Origin: Halococcaceae archaeon
GTDB lineage: Archaea > Halobacteriota > Halobacteria > Halobacteriales > Halalkalicoccaceae
Assembly: GCA_007129135.1 (NCBI GenBank)
Contig: SKWB01000244.1
Coordinates: 1-9,174 of the forward strand
Length of the DNA stretch: 9,174 bases
Direction: 5' to 3'
Part shown: positions 6,740 through 9,174 of the stretch, piece by piece
How positions within the stretch are numbered: position 1 is the stretch's first letter
Layout: each line of letters begins with the position of its first letter
Program-made: the position numbers and the translations under genes
The notes under the pieces: model-generated
Seen by the model: only the letters and a program-made list of their open reading frames with translations
What the model was told of the DNA's origin: nothing
Database searches by the model: none

Positions 6740-7273
6740 TCAGTCCTTTCGGGTGACGACGTCGCCGAGCGTGTAGCTCCCCGTCGAGGAGCCGCCCTCC
6801 CACTCGGTCTCCTCACCGGATCCGCTCTCGACGAGCGAGATCTCGAGCGAGCGTTCGAGTTTCGTCTGGACCTCGTCGCTCGGGAGCATATCACCGCGTT
6901 CGAGCTTCCGGATCAGGCTCGCCTTCTCGTTGAGCTGTTTCGCGAGCTCCTCCTGGCTGAGCGAGCGTGACTCGCGTGCCTCCCGGATCCGCTGGTCGTA
7001 GTCCGCCACGAGCTCGTCCATCTCGTCGAACATATCGCGCCGCCGGGAGGTGGAGCCTCCCGTCGAGCTACCGCCGGCCGAGGAGGACGCCGAGCCCGAC
7101 GACGCCCCCGAGTCCGACGCCGTCGAGTACTTCGTCGACGTCGAACTCGAGGACTGCTGGCGCACCTCGGTCCCGAACTCCGTACACTCGCTACAGACGT
7201 CGAGTTCTGCGCCCTCGATCTTCACGGTCGTCGGAGACTGCGTGTCCGCGCCGCACATCTCGCATTGGACCAT
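6740..7273 (-). CDS. mbf1: Multiprotein bridging factor 1 homologue (archaeal MBF1, zinc ribbon plus HTH)
   Basis: This is a 177-residue archaeal MBF1. In eukaryotes MBF1 links activators to TBP; the archaeal protein is widely conserved and has been linked to ribosomes and transcription, with its exact role less clear. The N-terminal zinc ribbon has C4-x-x-C7 and C27-x-x-C30. A low-complexity linker of Ser, Gly and Thr spans about 41-76. The Cro/C1-type helix-turn-helix runs from about 92 to 147 and contains the signature SLSQEELAKQLNEKASLIRKLERG (104-127). The tail YTLGDVVTRKD resembles the conserved end of archaeal MBF1. The start follows a very good TATA box 27 bases upstream, so the mRNA is probably leaderless. 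It lies 40 bases after the phosphatidyltransferase gene but has its own promoter. Confidence 0.95.
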   Translation of the reverse strand: MVQCEMCGADTQSPTTVKIEGAELDVCSECTEFGTEVRQQSSSSTSTKYSTASDSGASSGSASSSAGGSSTGGSTSRRRDMFDEMDELVADYDQRIREARESRSLSQEELAKQLNEKASLIRKLERGDMLPSDEVQTKLERSLEISLVESGSGEETEWEGGSSTGSYTLGDVVTRKD

Positions 7274-7296
7274 GTCCCGGGTAGACGCGCTGCCCG

Positions 7297-7303
7297 TATA
7301 AAA
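7297..7303 (-). promoter_or_regulatory. Strong TATA box of mbf1
   Basis: The minus strand reads TTTTATA, the best TATA match in the window, centred 27 bases upstream of the mbf1 ATG at 7273. It sits in the 40-base gap after the preceding gene's stop. This argues for an independent leaderless mbf1 transcript in addition to any read-through from the hisC operon. Confidence 0.8.
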
Positions 7304-7313
7304 CGTCTGCCGG

Positions 7314-7922
7314 TCAGCGGAGCGCCAGGAGCGCGTGGTAAAAGCGCTGGAGCGCGGTCAGGTGGCCGACGACCGCGAACAGCACGAGCAGCCAGCCGAC
7401 GAGCGTGAGCGGGCCGACGGTGCCGGGGAAGAACGTCGCGACCGCGGTGACCGCGCCGACGAGCGCGAGTCGGTCCGCTCGCCCCAGCAGACCGCCGTAG
7501 ACGCGGTCCAGGCCGACCGCCTGCGCCTGCGTCCCGAGATACGAGGTCATGAGCACGCCCGTCACCGCCGCGAGGCCGAGGCCGTACGCGCCGATACCCG
7601 CCGCGAGGCCCGCGACGATCACGATGTCGGCGTAGCGGTCGAGCACGTGGTCGAGGAGGTCACCCGCGGTGGAGGCGATCCCCTGTCGGCGGGCGAGCGC
7701 GCCGTCGAGCACGTCGAGCCAGCCGTTGCCGAGCACCAACAGCGCGCCCACGAGATACCACGTGGGGTTCGCACCCGCGAGGTAGAACGCGACGGCGGCG
7801 AAACACGCCAGCGCGAACGCGAGGACGCTCACATCGTCCGGGCCGAGACCGACCCGATCCGAGACGTCGACGAACGGGTCGAGAAACCGCTTCAGGTGGG
7901 GTCGGAACTGATCGAGCGTCAT
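7314..7922 (-). CDS. CDP-alcohol phosphatidyltransferase, membrane phospholipid synthase
   Basis: This is a 202-residue integral membrane enzyme that would transfer an alcohol phosphate onto CDP-activated lipid (CDP-archaeol in archaea), releasing CMP. The family signature is perfect: D70, D73-G74, A77-R78, G87, D91 and D95, with the standard spacings. These aspartates bind the catalytic metal ions. Hydrophobic stretches at about 30-49, 54-69, 99-127, 150-165 and 169-188 fit the usual six-helix bundle. The general look suggests archaetidylinositol-phosphate synthase or a related head-group enzyme, but the second substrate is not certain. Its ATG overlaps the stop of the kinase gene as ATGA, and GAGGGG lies five bases before it, so translation is likely coupled. 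It ends the hisC-kinase-synthase operon. Confidence 0.93.
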   Translation of the reverse strand: MTLDQFRPHLKRFLDPFVDVSDRVGLGPDDVSVLAFALACFAAVAFYLAGANPTWYLVGALLVLGNGWLDVLDGALARRQGIASTAGDLLDHVLDRYADIVIVAGLAAGIGAYGLGLAAVTGVLMTSYLGTQAQAVGLDRVYGGLLGRADRLALVGAVTAVATFFPGTVGPLTLVGWLLVLFAVVGHLTALQRFYHALLALR

Positions 7923-8440
7923 ACGAACCCCTCGAACGCGACCTCGCCCGCGCTCGGTTCACGCTCGCCCGCGAGGACGGCTTCCACCTCGTCCGCGACG
8001 GCCGCGGGCTCCCGATCGGTCGTATCTATCTCGTAGACGTTCTCGATCCCCACCGCGCTCACCGCCTCCGAGAGCACCAGGTCGAGCGCCTCCGCCTCGG
8101 CGTTCTCGCTCGCTTTGCCCGCGGACTCGCCGCGCTCCCGTAGTCGGCTCTCCAGGCGGTCCGGCCGGCACCGGAGCACGATCACGGCGCTGGGATCGAG
8201 GTGATGGGCGAGGTGTGAGTCGACCAGCAGGCCCGTCCCGGCGCGCGATTCGTACTCCCCGAGCCGGACCCCGAGTGCGTCGAGGTCGGTCACGAGGGTT
8301 CCCCTCTCCTCGTCCACCTCGGTGTAGAGGCCCTCCTCGCGGATCACGTCGTTCGCGTGGACCACTTCGAGGTCGGTCTCGACGAGCGAAACGGCCGTCG
8401 TCTTCCCCGTCCCTGGGGTTCCGGTGACGGCGACCCTCAC
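7919..8440 (-). CDS. Adenylate kinase family protein (Fap7/hCINAP-like)
   Basis: This is a 173-residue P-loop kinase of the archaeal/eukaryotic Fap7 (hCINAP, AK6) type. Members show adenylate kinase and ATPase activity and assist late small-subunit ribosome maturation. The P-loop is GTPGTGKTT (7-15). VHANDVIREEG (27-37) is the NMP-side motif. LLVDSHLAHHLDP (71-83) resembles the family Walker-B-like region with D74 and H76. RCRPDRLESRLRERG (90-104) is the lid, and SENAEAEALDLVLSEA (111-126) is the conserved helix. The start is the GTG at 8440. It overlaps the hisC stop as GTGA and has GGGAGGT six bases upstream, and it begins exactly at the first strand. An ATG 69 bases further upstream is in frame but would add 23 residues read inside hisC, so I reject it. 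Confidence 0.93.
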   Translation of the reverse strand: MRVAVTGTPGTGKTTAVSLVETDLEVVHANDVIREEGLYTEVDEERGTLVTDLDALGVRLGEYESRAGTGLLVDSHLAHHLDPSAVIVLRCRPDRLESRLRERGESAGKASENAEAEALDLVLSEAVSAVGIENVYEIDTTDREPAAVADEVEAVLAGEREPSAGEVAFEGFV

Positions 8441-9174
8441 GCGGGTACCTCCCTGAGCACGTCGTTCACGGCCCCGACCGCCCGCTCGGTCTCCTCCTCC
8501 GTACCACACGTGATCCGGATGCAGCCCGGTAGCCCGAAGCTCGTACAGTCCCGGACGATGATCCCGCGTTCCTGGAGCGCCTCGCTCACGAGGGTCGCGT
8601 CGCCGACCTCGCTGAGCACGAAGTTCCCCTCGCTCTCCCAGGTCGGCGCGTCGAGGCGCTCGATCATGTACTCGCGGCTCTCCCTCGCCACCTCGATCGA
8701 GTGCTCGACGTGCTCTCGGTCCTCGAGGGCGGCGAGGCCGGCCCGGCAGGCGAGCGCGCTGGCGGCGAACGGCGTGTTCACCTTCGCGTAGGCGTCCGCC
8801 CAGGGACCTGGAACGACGGCGTAGCCCAGCCGGAGCCCCGCGAGCCCGTAGGCCTTCGAGAAGGTCCGGAGGACGGCGACGTCCTCGCGCTCTTCGAGCA
8901 GCGAGACGGCGCTCTCCCTCCCGCTGAACTCCCCGTAGGCCTCGTCGACGAGGACCAAGGTCCCCTCCCCCGTCCCGTCGGCGAGCGCCTCGATCTCGGC
9001 GAGGGGGATCGTCGACCCGCTCGGGTTGTGGGGGCTCGTGAGGTAGACGATCCGCTCCCCGTCGTAGCTCTCCAGGACCCCCTCGGCGGTCTGTGCGAAG
9101 TCCTCGGCCTTCGAGATCGGGTAGCTCGCGACGGTGCCGTGGTGAAACCGGGCGCTCATCGCGTAGTAGGCGAA
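8437..9174 (-). CDS. hisC: Histidinol-phosphate aminotransferase, C-terminal part (starts beyond right edge)
   Basis: This PLP enzyme converts imidazole-acetol phosphate and glutamate to histidinol phosphate in histidine synthesis. The fragment has 245 residues of an expected 350-370; the N-terminus lies outside the window. Visible in order from the edge: FAYYAMSA (1-8, fold-type I region after the PLP phosphate loop), SPHNPSG (47-53, with the PLP-contacting N50), VDEAYG (76-81, with D77 pairing with the pyridine nitrogen), TFSKAYGLAGLRLGY (104-118, with the Schiff-base lysine K107 and R115), and the C-terminal IRITCGT (219-225), whose R220 should bind the substrate carboxylate. The final codons carry the ribosome site for the kinase gene and the TGA is shared with its GTG. 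It is the promoter-proximal visible member of the three-gene operon. Confidence 0.95.
   Translation of the reverse strand, partial: FAYYAMSARFHHGTVASYPISKAEDFAQTAEGVLESYDGERIVYLTSPHNPSGSTIPLAEIEALADGTGEGTLVLVDEAYGEFSGRESAVSLLEEREDVAVLRTFSKAYGLAGLRLGYAVVPGPWADAYAKVNTPFAASALACRAGLAALEDREHVEHSIEVARESREYMIERLDAPTWESEGNFVLSEVGDATLVSEALQERGIIVRDCTSFGLPGCIRITCGTEEETERAVGAVNDVLREVPA
8447..8453 (-). promoter_or_regulatory. Shine-Dalgarno site for the kinase gene, inside hisC
   Basis: The minus strand reads GGGAGGT, a very good match to the archaeal anti-Shine-Dalgarno sequence, six bases before the GTG start at 8440. It decides that start and shows that this internal operon gene uses leadered initiation, unlike the leaderless first genes of transcripts nearby. 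It lies within the last hisC codons. Confidence 0.8.

Noticed and set aside
8441..8509. Longer start for the adenylate kinase at an upstream ATG
   Set aside because: It would add 23 Gly/Arg-rich residues inside hisC. The GTG at 8440 has a strong Shine-Dalgarno site and starts exactly at the first beta strand before the P-loop.

Overview
This 9.2 kb window looks like chromosomal DNA from a halophilic archaeon (Halobacteria). The evidence is very high GC, acidic proteins, archaeal-type genes (short triosephosphate isomerase, MBF1, Fap7-like adenylate kinase), and TATA-like boxes about 27 bases upstream of start codons, as expected for leaderless haloarchaeal mRNAs. I count twelve protein genes, two of them cut by the window edges. 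I see no rRNA, tRNA, CRISPR array, insertion sequence or integrase.

Layout. At the left edge lies the N-terminal part of catalase-peroxidase KatG (minus, 1-948). A 274-base spacer separates it from a short-chain dehydrogenase (minus, 1223-1978). Divergent from that is an 80-residue CPxC protein (plus, 2066-2308). Its stop overlaps the stop of a 57-residue two-helix membrane protein on the other strand (2305-2478). A divergent aldo/keto reductase follows (plus, 2578-3420); its usual active-site residues are extensively replaced. One base beyond its stop lies the end of a convergent two-domain protein, amphi-Trp plus DUF1508 (minus, 3422-3970). Divergent from that are Y-family DNA polymerase IV (plus, 4067-5302) and a RimJ/RimL-type acetyltransferase (plus, 5342-5941).

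The right third, all on the minus strand, holds five genes. In order of transcription, hisC (partial), a Fap7-like adenylate kinase and a CDP-alcohol phosphatidyltransferase form a tightly coupled operon, with GTGA and ATGA stop/start overlaps. MBF1 and triosephosphate isomerase follow, each with its own TATA-like element.

How the genes relate. The left half mixes oxidative-stress and redox enzymes (KatG, SDR, AKR) with a translesion polymerase. This is compatible with stress biology, but the genes have separate promoters and adjacency is the only link. The right half is housekeeping: histidine biosynthesis, nucleotide metabolism or ribosome maturation, phospholipid synthesis, a basal transcription coactivator and glycolysis/gluconeogenesis. 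I do not see a clear new multi-gene system. The most unusual item is the aldo/keto reductase with a rebuilt active site. Next are the amphi-Trp/DUF1508 fusion, the paired palindromes between it and dinB, and the two small uncharacterised proteins.
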